Shown piece by piece: positions 19,995 to 28,355 of a DNA stretch of 64,000 nucleotides. The DNA lies in the NCBI RefSeq assembly GCF_016587375.1, contig NZ_BNJG01000002.1:496001-560000 (forward strand), written 5' to 3'. Each line of letters opens with the position of its first letter. The first letter of the stretch is position 1. The DNA is from Ktedonobacter robiniae (GTDB lineage Bacteria > Chloroflexota > Ktedonobacteria > Ktedonobacterales > Ktedonobacteraceae). The translations under genes were made by a program, and so were the position numbers. The notes under the pieces were generated by a model. It did no database searches. It saw nothing but the letters and a program-made list of their open reading frames with translations, and was not told where the DNA came from.

Positions 19995-20354
19995 TCAAAT
20001 TTGTGGTTTCTTCTGGCTACAGAATACCATATCTCGAAAAGGCGGCATATCGGTGGGAGCGGGCCCGACGGCGGCTTGGGCCAAAGGGGCTTTTACGATC
20101 GATCCATCTGCGCTTTGCGAGCCCCAGCCGATCCCAGCCAGTTCGTCGTACTCCGTCAAGCCAGCTTGCCACAATCGCTGGAAGAAGCCTTGTTCTTCCC
20201 ACCAGCGAAAGCGGTCATAGACCATGGCAGAAAACATCTGCCGATCATCGGCGGCTGGTCGCCCTCCTTTGGGATGGGCTGGGCGAGCCGGGATCAAGGG
20301 CTTCACGCGTTCCCAGGGAGCATCGCTGACTTTCCAGGGATAGGTTCGTGCCAT
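19995..20354 (-). pseudogene. IS5-family transposase fragment with internal deletion
   Basis: Begins PWKVSDAPWERVKPLIPARP and KGGRPAADDRQMFSAMVY, the IS5 N-terminal domain. It then jumps directly to DRFRWWEEQGFFQRLWQAGL, missing the linking segment, and after GSIVKAPLAQAAVGPAPTD the homology ends near 20060. The catalytic DDE core is absent. Its start is about 40 bases from the 20.4-kb terminus, as expected for an IS5 element. Confidence 0.8.
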
Positions 20355-20413
20355 CGATGTTGACCTCTTTGATTTTTGTCGTCATTGTATCATAGGTTTT
20401 CGGATAAGCTCTA

Positions 20414-20466
20414 TGTTCTGCAAGAGGCAAAATGGGCGAGGGAACGATTGCATCTGAAGTTTTGCC
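20414..20466 (+). pseudogene. Zinc-ribbon transposase fragment, continuation
   Basis: TGTTCTGCAAGAGGC... reads CSARGKMGEGTIA, the continuation of the fragment at 18001-18060 once the 18061-20411 element and one TA are removed. Beyond this the homology fades. Confidence 0.55.
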
Positions 20467-20570
20467 GCTCTCATGTATTTGTCCGGGAAATACCAACAGA
20501 AGTGCGTGCTGGTCAGGTGCATCTCTCCGTTTCACTCACACCCGTGTTTATCACTCGATAAGTTACAGCA

Positions 20571-20620
20571 TACCCCAAGAGGAATATTCCTTTACAAGAA
20601 TATTCCTCTTGGGGTATAAT
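20571..20620 (+). promoter_or_regulatory. ArsR promoter overlapped by a 19-bp palindrome
   Basis: TTTACA (20591-20596), 18-base spacer and TATAAT (20615-20620). A perfect palindrome, arms 20571-20589 and 20598-20616 with an 8-base centre, spans the -35 and touches the -10. The ATG of arsR is seven bases after the -10. This is a strong candidate for self-repression by the ArsR protein. Confidence 0.75.
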
Positions 20621-20626
20621 TTGGGT

Positions 20627-20977
20627 ATGAAAACACTGTGGACTGCTCTGACGGAGCCAAATCGCTTACACATTATTGAACTGTTGCGCGATGGCCCCCT
20701 GACGGTAGGGGAAATCACGGATCGGCTGGGATTGCAGCAGCCGCAAGTGTCGAAGCATCTCAAGGTTTTGAGCGAGGCAGGCATCGTTGAGGTACAGCCG
20801 CAGGCCAACCGACGGATTTATCGGCTGAGGCGTGAGCCATTCCAGGAACTGGAATCCTGGCTTTACTCCTTTCGTCACCTCTGGGAAGAACGCTTCGACC
20901 GCCTGGATGACTACCTCCTGGAAATACAAGGCACCGAGCAACGGACAAGTAATCGAATTGAGGAAAACGATGTTTGA
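20627..20977 (+). CDS. ArsR-family transcriptional repressor
   Basis: 116 residues from the ATG at 20627. ALTEPNRLHIIELLRDGPLTVGEITDRLGLQQPQVSKHLKVLSEAGIVEVQ is the winged HTH; no metal-binding cysteines are visible, so it belongs to the SdpR-like branch often paired with AHSA1 proteins. Likely leaderless. Its last eight bases overlap the AHSA1 gene, showing translational coupling. Confidence 0.9.
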   Translation: MKTLWTALTEPNRLHIIELLRDGPLTVGEITDRLGLQQPQVSKHLKVLSEAGIVEVQPQANRRIYRLRREPFQELESWLYSFRHLWEERFDRLDDYLLEIQGTEQRTSNRIEENDV

Positions 20978-21470
20978 GTATCACTCTCTGAGTTCCCGTG
21001 CTGGCGAGCAAGAATTTACCGTAGAACGGCAATTTGCTGCCCCCCGCGCACTAGTGTTTCAGGTATTCACCCAGCCTGAGCATCTCAAGCGTTGGTGGGC
21101 ACCTCAGCCCTACACCGTGCCCACCTGCACCATCGACCTACGACCGGGGGGCATCTGGCACTACGCGATGCGTTCGCCAGAGGGGCAGGAGCACTGGTCG
21201 CGTAGCGTGTACAGCGAAATCATCCCGCCGGAGAAGCTGGTCTACACCTCGACCTTTGCCGACGAACATGCTAACCCAATTGAAGGCATTCCTGAACATC
21301 TGACCACTATCATTTTCACTGAAGAGGGTGGGAAAACGAGAGTGACTGCGCATGTTCAGTTCGAGAATGTCGAGGCTCTCAAAGTCGCTCTCGATATGGG
21401 AATGCAGCAGGGAATGAACATGACCTGGGATTACCTGGTCGAGTATGTGCAAACAATACAAGCAAAGTAA
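20970..21470 (+). CDS. AHSA1/SRPBCC-domain protein
   Basis: 166 residues from the ATG at 20970 (GAGGAAAACG before it). EFTVERQFAAPRALVFQVFTQPEHLKRWWAPQPY and the C-terminal ALDMGMQQGMNMTWDYLVEYV are typical of the AHSA1-like START fold that binds hydrophobic ligands. Coupled to arsR upstream and 12 bases from the hydrolase gene downstream. Confidence 0.9.
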   Translation: MFEYHSLSSRAGEQEFTVERQFAAPRALVFQVFTQPEHLKRWWAPQPYTVPTCTIDLRPGGIWHYAMRSPEGQEHWSRSVYSEIIPPEKLVYTSTFADEHANPIEGIPEHLTTIIFTEEGGKTRVTAHVQFENVEALKVALDMGMQQGMNMTWDYLVEYVQTIQAK

Positions 21471-21482
21471 AGGAGAAGGTCC

Positions 21483-22295
21483 ATGTTCACAGCCATCGCG
21501 CAGCATACCGTTACGTCCAAAGACGGCACCACTATCGCGTACTCTCAGATTGGTCAAGGGCCGGCTCTCATCCTGGTAGATGGAGCGCTCTGCTACCGGC
21601 AATTCGGGCCGTCCCAGGACCTGGCGGCGAAGCTGGCTCCTCATTTCACCGTCATCACCTATGACCGCCGGGGGCGTGGTGAAAGCGGTGATACTCAGCC
21701 ATATGCGGTTGAACGCGAAGTCGAGGATCTTGCCGCCCTCATTGAGGCCGTAGGTGGAACAGCGTATGTGGCCGGGCAATCCTCAGGGGCAGCGCTTGCC
21801 ATGGAAGCGGCGAATCAGCTACCAGGGATCACAAAACTGGCTCTGTATGAGGCGCCATTTGTTGTCGATGAGACAGGCAAACCGGTAACGCAGGCATTCT
21901 TAGCCAGGCTCAAAGAGGCGGTCGCGCAGAACCAGCGCTCGAAAGCGGTCAAAATGTTCATGAAACAGGTCGGAACGCCCGGTTTTATGCTTGCCATTAT
22001 GCCGCTCTTCCCTATGTGGTCGAAATTGACCGCTGTGGCGCATACCTTGCCGTACGACATCAGCATCATTGTCGCTTACGGGTCGGGCAAACCATTACCG
22101 CCTACGCTGGGGTCCAATATCAACGCCCCAATCCTGGTCATGGATGGGGGAAAAAGTCCGACATGGATGCGACATGCAATGCACGCACTGGCCCAGACGC
22201 TCCCTAATGCGAACTACCGCACCCTGGAAGGGCAAACCCACATGGTCAAGGCAGAAGCCCTTGTTCCCGTCCTGATCGAGTTCTTGACCGCCTGA
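21483..22295 (+). CDS. Alpha/beta hydrolase
   Basis: 270 residues. AAGGAGAAGG precedes the ATG. Nucleophile elbow GQSSG (Ser, about 100), acid APILVMDGGKS (Asp, about 221) and base GQTHMV (His, about 251) form the triad. YDRRGRGESGD is the oxyanion-side loop common in the family. Third gene of the ArsR operon. Substrate unknown. Confidence 0.9.
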   Translation: MFTAIAQHTVTSKDGTTIAYSQIGQGPALILVDGALCYRQFGPSQDLAAKLAPHFTVITYDRRGRGESGDTQPYAVEREVEDLAALIEAVGGTAYVAGQSSGAALAMEAANQLPGITKLALYEAPFVVDETGKPVTQAFLARLKEAVAQNQRSKAVKMFMKQVGTPGFMLAIMPLFPMWSKLTAVAHTLPYDISIIVAYGSGKPLPPTLGSNINAPILVMDGGKSPTWMRHAMHALAQTLPNANYRTLEGQTHMVKAEALVPVLIEFLTA

Positions 22296-22323
22296 TATCT
22301 CTAAACCGCCTGATATCTCTAAG
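22288..22323 (+). repeat. 18-bp tandem duplication over a stop codon
   Basis: CCGCCTGATATCTCTAA occurs twice in a row, the first copy containing the hydrolase stop codon. It looks like a small slippage duplication. Confidence 0.6.
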
Positions 22324-22348
22324 AAGAACTGAGAAAGGAAGCTCACGC

Positions 22349-22789
22349 GTGCAATTTCGTGCACAAATAGAACGACACGGGAAGACAGCAACAGGTATTC
22401 AGGTCCCACCCGATATCGTTGAGAGCCTCAAGTCGGGCAAGCGCCCACCGGTTCGCGTCACGATCAACAACTACACCTACCGCAGCACAGTTGCCCCCAT
22501 GGGGGGCAAGTTCCTGCTTCCCGTCAGCGCCGAGAACCGTGAACAGGCTGGTGTGAAGGCTGGCGACGAGGTGGATGTAGAGATCGCATTGGATACCGAG
22601 CCGCGCGAGGTGGCAATACCCCTCGATTTCAAGGAAGCCCTTGACGTCCACGCAGATGCCGGGCGCATCTTCGACGGACTATCAAAAAGCGCGAAGCAAC
22701 GCATCATACTCTCCATCGAAGGAGCCAAAACCGCCGAGACAAGGCAGCGGCGCATCACTAAGGCCATCAGCGAATTACGCGAGGGATGA
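22349..22789 (+). CDS. DUF1905 / YdeI-like protein
   Basis: 146 residues from a GTG with GAAAGGAAG upstream. The N-terminal half (QFRAQIERHGKTATGIQVP, then GDEVDVEIALD) is a DUF1905 barrel. The C-terminal half (ALDVHADAGRIFDGLSKSAKQRIILSIEGAKTAETRQRRITKAISELREG) is the YdeI/OmpD-associated helix bundle. Last gene of the ArsR operon. Function poorly known in the family. Confidence 0.87.
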   Translation: MQFRAQIERHGKTATGIQVPPDIVESLKSGKRPPVRVTINNYTYRSTVAPMGGKFLLPVSAENREQAGVKAGDEVDVEIALDTEPREVAIPLDFKEALDVHADAGRIFDGLSKSAKQRIILSIEGAKTAETRQRRITKAISELREG

Positions 22790-22887
22790 GCCTGGCGCAG
22801 ACATTCATACAGCGATTGTGATCTGCCAAGCAAGCTCTTACTCGCCCACCACTCCACTCGAGTGAGAACATGTCAGTATCCCAAACA

Positions 22888-22935
22888 GAGAGACGCCCTC
22901 GGGAACGATTTTAGACGTTCCCGAGGGCGTCTCTC
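22888..22935 (+). terminator. 20-bp perfect hairpin after the ArsR operon
   Basis: Arms 22888-22907 and 22916-22935 with an 8-base loop, about 100 bases after the last stop codon. GC-rich stem without T-run; likely transcription terminator. Confidence 0.6.
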
Positions 22936-23100
22936 GTCTCGCTTGCAAGCGAGGCTCCATACAGCTTTCGTGGTGGAACTCCGCTCAGAGTGTGTTAGCG
23001 AATTGCAGCTTCATGCTCAGAGCAAACGACATCTCCATCTCGATACCGAACAGCATTATTCCACAAACAGTATTAATTATAGGAGGGGAGATTGCGGTTC

Positions 23101-23129
23101 TTGTGGGCAATTCCCCCTTATGCTACAAT
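23101..23129 (+). promoter_or_regulatory. Promoter of the adaptor-NACHT operon
   Basis: TTGTGG (23101-23106), 17-base spacer, TACAAT (23124-23129), about 85 bases before the first gene. Confidence 0.6.
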
Positions 23130-23213
23130 TCAATCCATAGGCTCTTTTCGATAGAGTTTCGCTCTTTATTTTCCGCAGAAACGTTCCTCTCTTTATCTAC
23201 AAAGGGGTGATCC

Positions 23214-23378
23214 ATGGCACTCTTTGACCAGCGTGGGCAGCACGTACATACGCAGTACAATGCCCAGCAGATGAATTTTGGCGCAGTACAAACGACTCAG
23301 GACCTGATAGTGGAACTGGAGAAATTAAAAGCCGGGCTCCTCAAAGCAAAGGAAGACGGGCAACTGGATAAAAAAAGC
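23214..23378 (+). pseudogene. Adaptor-like partner of the NACHT gene, 5' half
   Basis: Begins MALFDQRGQHVHTQYNAQQ after AAAGGGGTGATCC. It is cut at 23378 by the transposon. The 3' half resumes at 26484, after the second copy of the 8-bp target AAAAAAGC. Joined, the gene has exactly 116 codons (115 residues plus stop): the FDQxGQxVxTQYNA start, a coiled helical segment (LIVELEKLKAGLLKAKEDG) and the C-terminal half. The same start motif opens the NACHT protein downstream. I infer a small adaptor in a conflict-type pair; no enzyme motif is seen. Confidence 0.8.
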
Positions 23379-24948
23379 TACAACGGTAATCTTTCCTTGC
23401 TGAGTTTTTGTTCAAGAGCTGCAAGGTAGCGTTCAGGAGACTTGCGGAAGCGACATTGCATCTGTCGGGCCTCATGGCGGTGGTTCAATTCGCTGCGCAA
23501 GGTGCGCCAGCGGGTAAGATCAGTCGGACATAGTTCTGCCCCAGAAAAGGTATGCAAACGGGAAGCGACGGAGGCAACCACTCGAACCGCCCCACGAACA
23601 ACGACACCTGGTGACGCCTGTTTTCGCCCGGTTGTGCGTCGTTCATGATAGCGCGCCGAGCCGAAATACTGCTCTAACTCATTGTTGGTACGTGGCAGGT
23701 CAGCCTGATCGTAGCAATGAAACAGGCCAGGCCAATAGCTGGCGGTCACTTTGCGAAAGGTAGAGAGCATTGTGATGAGGGGCTCAGAGGGTGTCGATAT
23801 GCGCTCCATTTCGGTCAAGAGCGTTTCGTACGTCTGGCGCACCTGAGCTGCCGACAGTTCGTCGCTGTTGGAGAGAGTATGCGCAGCGCGATGCACCCAA
23901 GCATATCCTTGCTTCACATCTGACCACAAGGCCGCGGTTTCGGTCAGCCCTTTCGCCAGAAAAATCTGCATGCGTTCTAGCTCACGCGGCAAGCCCCTTT
24001 TTCAGAGACCCGCGTGAGCGAGGCAGCAATGGCAGTAATCCGTTCATGGAGCTTGAGCCCTGGGGCCGCTAAGGGTGATCTGCCATCATCGGTTAAGGCA
24101 CTGCGGACCGCCAGGCAATAGCCACGAATGGCTTCAGCCTCTACGTCATTCCGCTTTTCGACGGCACGCTCAATCGGACGGACTCCGCGAAGGTGCTTTT
24201 TCAGTTCTTTCTTGGCATGCCGATCCGCTTCATAGATCGGCTTAGCTGCCTCGCGGAGATAATGGAAGTGACACAACTGATGTGGCACGTCAGGTAACGC
24301 CGTTTGAACCGCATTGCGGATGGAGTGTTGCCCATCCGAGATCACTCCACAAATAGAGATGCCGTCAATCACCTCCTGCACCTCACGCAGCAGATCTGCC
24401 AGTTCTGCCTCACGGGCGCTCAGTAGGCTTCGAGCAAGGAGGACTTCGCCAGAAAGACAGTCACGCACGACCCACAGAACTTCGTGGCCCACATCTGGTT
24501 GTAACCCGTCAAGCGCAAGAGCCACCTGGCCCTGTTCTTTGAAGCGTTCCCGTAATCGGCGCCGGTCGGAAAGATGGAGCGTCACCAATTCCTCATAGCG
24601 CTGGAGTAAATAGGTCACCGTTCGTTCAGCAATGGGAACGCCTCGATCACGAAGCGCTTGATGGATTTCAGGAATGCTCCGGTGAGCAGTATAGCGCAAT
24701 GATCCCACCAGGGCAATCACATCGAGGCCGAACTCTCCATGTGGTAAGGCCCATTTTCCCTCCTCCTCTGGCCGGTAAGGCCGATGATACCACGCGCACG
24801 CTGGATTGCGGTACGCCACCGCTATCGGATAGCCACAGCAACTGCAAGAGGTATGCAGGCACGTGAGCTCCTGCTCCATCGTCGCAGGAGCTCGGCATGC
24901 TTTTCTTGCCATCAAACACGCCCTTTCTCGACATTGGGGCGGTGCCAT
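23378..24948 (-). pseudogene. MULE/IS256-superfamily transposase, frame interrupted
   Basis: First part 24948-23977: zinc-type N-terminus (CLHTSCSCCGYPI), ALALDGLQPDVGHEVLWVVRDCLSG (first catalytic Asp), GVISDGQHSIRNAV (second Asp) and PHQLCHFHYLREA, the CxxH motif of MULE-type enzymes. The frame ends after EKGACRVS. Homology resumes in the -1 frame (LPRELERMQIFLAKGL), where NNELEQYFGSARYHERRTTGRK holds the final Glu, down to 23378. The switch falls in GAAAAAGGGG near 23985, so either a homopolymer indel or a programmed frameshift. The 3' end codes through the terminal repeat. Confidence 0.75.
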
Positions 24949-25010
24949 GCCTGACCTGTGTTCAAAACGACCGGTCGGCTGGCCTCCATTCCCTCAATCG
25001 CTTCGTTTCC

Positions 25011-25057
25011 TGCGACGACCGAGAGCTGGACCTCATATCCAGTTCTCGGTCGTCGCA
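25011..25057 (-). terminator. 20-bp inverted repeat 3' of the SDR gene
   Basis: Arms 25011-25030 and 25038-25057 with one mismatch and a 7-base loop; a second small GC hairpin follows at 25069-25082. Lies between the SDR stop and the transposase start. Confidence 0.55.
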
Positions 25058-25100
25058 GACAGACAGGCCCGCAGCCGGGCTTGTAGGGTCAAGTCCATGA

Positions 25101-25892
25101 TCATTGGGCAGTCGGGAGAGGAGCATCCATCCTGGAGTACACATCCATAGTAAAGCCTCCATCTACCGGCGTATAGGTTCCGGTGAGGAACCTGCTGTCA
25201 TCGCTTGCTAGGAAGGCAATGACGTGGGCAACATCATCAGGTTGTCCCATGCGGCGAAGTGGTGTGAAGCTCCTGAACGTTTGCTTGACCTGCTCCGGGA
25301 GGAAGGCTGTCGCATCGGTTTCGGTGAGACTGGGAGCAATGACATTCACTGTCACCCCAAGAGGACCAAACTCGTGGGCAATGTATCTGGCAAAGGTATC
25401 AAGTGCTCCCTTGGCTGTGCCATGGGCAATGAGCCCGTCCATAGGATATGTTCCCGGACCGGCTGAGAGATAAATGATCCGTCCAGTGTGTTGTGCGATC
25501 ATGGAAGGAAGAACCGCTTTCGTCAGAAGAAATGCCGCCTTCAGTTCTTCGTTCACTTTCAGTGCAAAGCCCTCCCAGGAGGCTTCGGCAAAAGGGGAAA
25601 ATTGAAAAGGAATATTGGCATTATTCACTAGAATATCTGCATAAGCACCAAAAGTGGCTTGCGTAAACTGCACGAGTGCGTCAACGGCTGCTTCCTCGCG
25701 TACATCTGCTTGAAAAGCGACAGCCTCACCTCCATTTGTCCGTATATCCGCAACAACGGATGAAGCTGCGGTTTCGTTACTCAGATAATTGACGATGACC
25801 TTCGCACCACGCTGAGCAAGGAGCTTTGACGTTGCTGACCCAATTCCACGGCTGCCTCCAGTCACAATCGCTATTTTTCCATTGAGATTCAT
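25101..25892 (-). CDS. SDR-family oxidoreductase, transposon cargo
   Basis: 263 residues from the ATG at 25892 (AAAGGAGAAG upstream). GKIAIVTGGSRGIGSAT is the TGxxxGxG nucleotide-binding motif, with NNAN at about 90 and Ser in IIYLSAGPG at about 143. The catalytic YxxxK is altered: LIAHGTAKGALDTF has His where Tyr is expected, with the Lys kept. The ending GTYTPVDGGFT is typical. Divergent from the HxlR gene and inside the 3.1-kb transposon. Activity may be lost or changed. Confidence 0.88.
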   Translation of the reverse strand: MNLNGKIAIVTGGSRGIGSATSKLLAQRGAKVIVNYLSNETAASSVVADIRTNGGEAVAFQADVREEAAVDALVQFTQATFGAYADILVNNANIPFQFSPFAEASWEGFALKVNEELKAAFLLTKAVLPSMIAQHTGRIIYLSAGPGTYPMDGLIAHGTAKGALDTFARYIAHEFGPLGVTVNVIAPSLTETDATAFLPEQVKQTFRSFTPLRRMGQPDDVAHVIAFLASDDSRFLTGTYTPVDGGFTMDVYSRMDAPLPTAQ

Positions 25893-25933
25893 GTTCTTCT
25901 CCTTTATTGGTACTCTCTTTTCGGGCTCTTTTC

Positions 25934-25990
25934 TGCTTGTGCAAAAAGGGCTTCTTGCACAAGCATAGTGAACCATGGTAGTTTTGTAAA
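25934..25990 (-). promoter_or_regulatory. SDR promoter with palindromic operator
   Basis: Minus strand TTTACA (25985-25990), 17-base spacer, TATGCT (25962-25967). A perfect 11-bp inverted repeat TGCTTGTGCAA / TTGCACAAGCA (25934-25944, 25955-25965) begins at the -10 and covers the start point. It is the probable binding site of the divergent HxlR protein. Confidence 0.65.
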
Positions 25991-26043
25991 GTAGTTTTAA
26001 AAAAGTGCAATAGTTTCCGAAAATGAACTAAAGGAGATCATGC

Positions 26044-26394
26044 ATGAGCGAACAGACCTGCCCTGGCTCGATCGAGCGCCTCGTGGAGATCTTAGAAGGG
26101 AAGTGGACCCTTCTGCTCCTACGTCATCTGTTCAATGGTGTTACACGTTTTGGCGTATTGCGTCGGATGCTCCACCCGATTAGCCCGAAGACCCTTACCG
26201 ATCGATTACGTCTGTTAGAAGAGCGAGGCATCGTGACGAGAACGATTTACTCGGAAGTGCCTTTGCATGTGGAATATCAGTTGACCGAAAGGGGAAGACG
26301 CCTCGAGCCTCTTTTTGTAGCCATGGGTGAATGGGTTCGGTCGGAAGATTCCGGTCCAGAAAACGAACTGATAAGTACGTCTCTCTCGTCATAA
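26044..26394 (+). CDS. HxlR-family winged-HTH regulator, transposon cargo
   Basis: 116 residues; AAAGGAGATC before the ATG. CPGSIERLVEILEGKWTLLLLRHLFNGVTRFGVLRRMLHPISPKTLTDRLRLLEERGIVTR is diagnostic of HxlR/MarR-like regulators, with the redox-type Cys near the N-terminus. It diverges from the SDR gene and ends about 80 bases from the transposon terminus. Confidence 0.92.
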   Translation: MSEQTCPGSIERLVEILEGKWTLLLLRHLFNGVTRFGVLRRMLHPISPKTLTDRLRLLEERGIVTRTIYSEVPLHVEYQLTERGRRLEPLFVAMGEWVRSEDSGPENELISTSLSS

Positions 26395-26483
26395 CATGCC
26401 TTTTCTTCAGGGAGCTTTCAGTGAAAGCTCCCTCGAAACTCTTGAAAGCTCAACAAGGAAAGATTGCCATTCAGCAAAAAAGC

Positions 26484-26666
26484 GCCAACGATGCCGTCAA
26501 CCAGGTAACGCAGGCAATCGATGAGGCGGGAGAAGCCAGGCCGAATAAAAAATCGCTCCTTGATTACCTCGTCACTGCCAGGTCTCTCCTGGAAGGTGCC
26601 AGCGCAGTAGCAGGATTGGTGCCCGTGATTACCGGTGCAATTGAAACCATACAAAAGTTATTTTAA
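26484..26666 (+). pseudogene. Adaptor-like partner of the NACHT gene, 3' half
   Basis: Continues the gene begun at 23214: ANDAVNQVTQAIDEAGEARP, then LLDYLVTARSLLEGASAVAGLVPVITGAIETIQKLF. The final hydrophobic helix resembles those ending small adaptor domains next to bacterial NACHT and TIR genes (inference). The stop TAA overlaps the ATG of the NACHT gene by one base (TAATG), a sign of translational coupling. Confidence 0.8.
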
Positions 26667-27021
26667 TGATCACATTTGATCAAAAAGGCCAGAACGTTCA
26701 GACACAGTATAATGCTGAACGCATCACTATTTATCAGCGCATAGAGAATGCTATTGGCAATTTCAGGTCTCCTGACGCCAACCGAGCGCGGTTCTTAGTC
26801 CGTCTGTATGCCCGCTACTCCGCTATTCTTGCGCAATCCTTACAAGGAGCAATGCTCTTTGCGCTTGGTTTACATACCAGGTTGGAGGCGGTGAATTCGC
26901 CAACGCGTCTCGTCTTTCGCCATCTGGACACGGAGGAACGCGCGTTACCACAGGATACGTCGATCACACAGGTGTATGACGAAGCGGGAGGAGAAATCCT
27001 GCTACTGGGCGAACCTGGTTC
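26666..27021 (+). pseudogene. NACHT NTPase, 5' part (broken in Walker A)
   Basis: Starts MITFDQKGQNVQTQYNAERI, the same signature as the gene before it. A helical segment follows and then GGEILLLGEPGS, the first half of the P-loop. At 27019-27021 (TTC) an IS110 interrupts. The other half (SGKSTLLLTLAL) begins at 28609. The joined coding length, 356 + 2920 bases, is exactly 1092 codons. Confidence 0.88.
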
Positions 27022-27116
27022 CTCTGAAAGAGCTGGAGAAAGAGACAAAAACACCCCCCTGTGGGTCAAGTGACCCAAGAGAACCTCATCCGCAAGCTCG
27101 TATGCTGGAAGCAGGA

Positions 27117-28355
27117 TTAAGCGATCTGAGTAGGGGTCAGCGTCACCTGATATCCCAACCGTTCAAGCTGCCTGGTTGCCCGTCGCTCAGCATGCTTGCG
27201 ATCTAATTCCGAAAAGTAGTTTGCTCCTCTTTCCTGATAGGGCTCACCAGTCGTGAGCATGTGATAGTAGATCACCAGAATGCTGTGAGCCACCGCCACG
27301 ACAGCACGTTTGTTGCCACGACGAGCAGCAATCTGATGATACTGTGCCGAGAGATAGCTGTGCTTGGTTCGAGCGGCGGCATTGGCGGCTTGAACCAGCA
27401 TCGCTTTAATCCAGCGATTGCCTTTGCGAATGCGTCCACTTTTGCGTTTGCCTCCACTCTCGTTATTGCCAGGACAAATGCCCACCCAGGAGGCGAGGTG
27501 AGCGGCATCCGGAAAAGGAGACACATCCGAGCCTATCTCAGCCAGGAGAACTTCGATGATTCGACGGCTACACCCAGGAATAGCATCGAGCCGCTGAATC
27601 AACGCCTCCTGAGGGCGCAAGCGCTCCTCAATCTCCCTGTCCAGGCGCGAAATTCCCCGATCATGTCGCTCGATCAGGGAGAGCAGTTCCTGCAAGAGGA
27701 GGCGGTGATGGTCCCTCAGGCGTCCACGCAGCGCTTGTGCCAGCGCGTCACGTTTGCTCATCGCACGTCCCAGAGCCAGATCTGCTAACACGGCTGGATC
27801 TTCCTCTCCGCGAAGGAGAGCCGAGAGAATCTGCTGTCCTGATTTCCCCATGATATCCGTCAACACGGACGAGAGCTTCAGATTGGTATCTTCCAGCGTT
27901 TTGTGGAGCCGATTCACCAGCCGGGTTCGCTCGGCGATCAGAGTTGTGCGCAGACGGGTCAGATCACGAAGCTCTCGTTGTTGGGGTGACGGGATAAAGC
28001 TGGGTTTGAGGAGCCCAAACTGCAAGAGTTCGGCGATCCACTCCGCATCCTTTTTATCGGTTTTGCGACCTGGAACGCGTTTGAGATGTTCGGCATTGAC
28101 AATCATGACCTGCTCAAAGTGCCCTTCCATGAGGTTGAAAGGGGACTTCCAATACACCCCGGTTGACTCCATCGCGATGGCCTGGCACCGCGCTGTTTTC
28201 AGCCAGTCAACGCACGAGAGTAATTCACTCGTCATCGTCGAAAAGCGCCGCAGCTCTTTGTGTTGCTGTCCTTTCTCATCGACAGCGAGCAAACATGCCA
28301 CCAGAAATTGTTTGTGGACATCAATCCCGCAACAGCTTCGATACAGGACTTCCAT
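27117..28355 (-). CDS. IS110-family transposase
   Basis: 412 residues. DEDD motifs CCGIDVHK, AMESTGVYW and GRKTDKKDAEW; C-terminal domain LDAIPGCSRRIIEVLLAEIG and ASWVGICPGNNESGG. Length and motifs are complete, so it may be active. It is a distinct relative of the IS110 at 14583. The enzyme works with a bridge RNA encoded in the flanking non-coding end. Confidence 0.95.
   Translation of the reverse strand: MEVLYRSCCGIDVHKQFLVACLLAVDEKGQQHKELRRFSTMTSELLSCVDWLKTARCQAIAMESTGVYWKSPFNLMEGHFEQVMIVNAEHLKRVPGRKTDKKDAEWIAELLQFGLLKPSFIPSPQQRELRDLTRLRTTLIAERTRLVNRLHKTLEDTNLKLSSVLTDIMGKSGQQILSALLRGEEDPAVLADLALGRAMSKRDALAQALRGRLRDHHRLLLQELLSLIERHDRGISRLDREIEERLRPQEALIQRLDAIPGCSRRIIEVLLAEIGSDVSPFPDAAHLASWVGICPGNNESGGKRKSGRIRKGNRWIKAMLVQAANAAARTKHSYLSAQYHQIAARRGNKRAVVAVAHSILVIYYHMLTTGEPYQERGANYFSELDRKHAERRATRQLERLGYQVTLTPTQIA

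Larger units (their letters stand above)
23379..26475 (-). mobile_element. Mutator/IS256-like transposon with SDR and HxlR cargo
   Basis: Bounded by perfect 8-bp target duplications AAAAAAGC (23371-23378 and 26476-26483). Imperfect terminal inverted repeats share TAATCTTTCCTTG/CAATCTTTCCTTG and the following TGAG...CAAGAG. Contains the transposase (minus strand), an SDR gene and an HxlR regulator. Removing it restores the host gene's frame. 8-9-bp duplications are the rule for IS256/Mutator-type elements. Length 3097 bases. Confidence 0.85.

Noticed and set aside
22288..22323. 18-bp tandem repeat as a regulatory element
   Set aside because: Two copies across a stop codon with no further structure; best explained by slippage.
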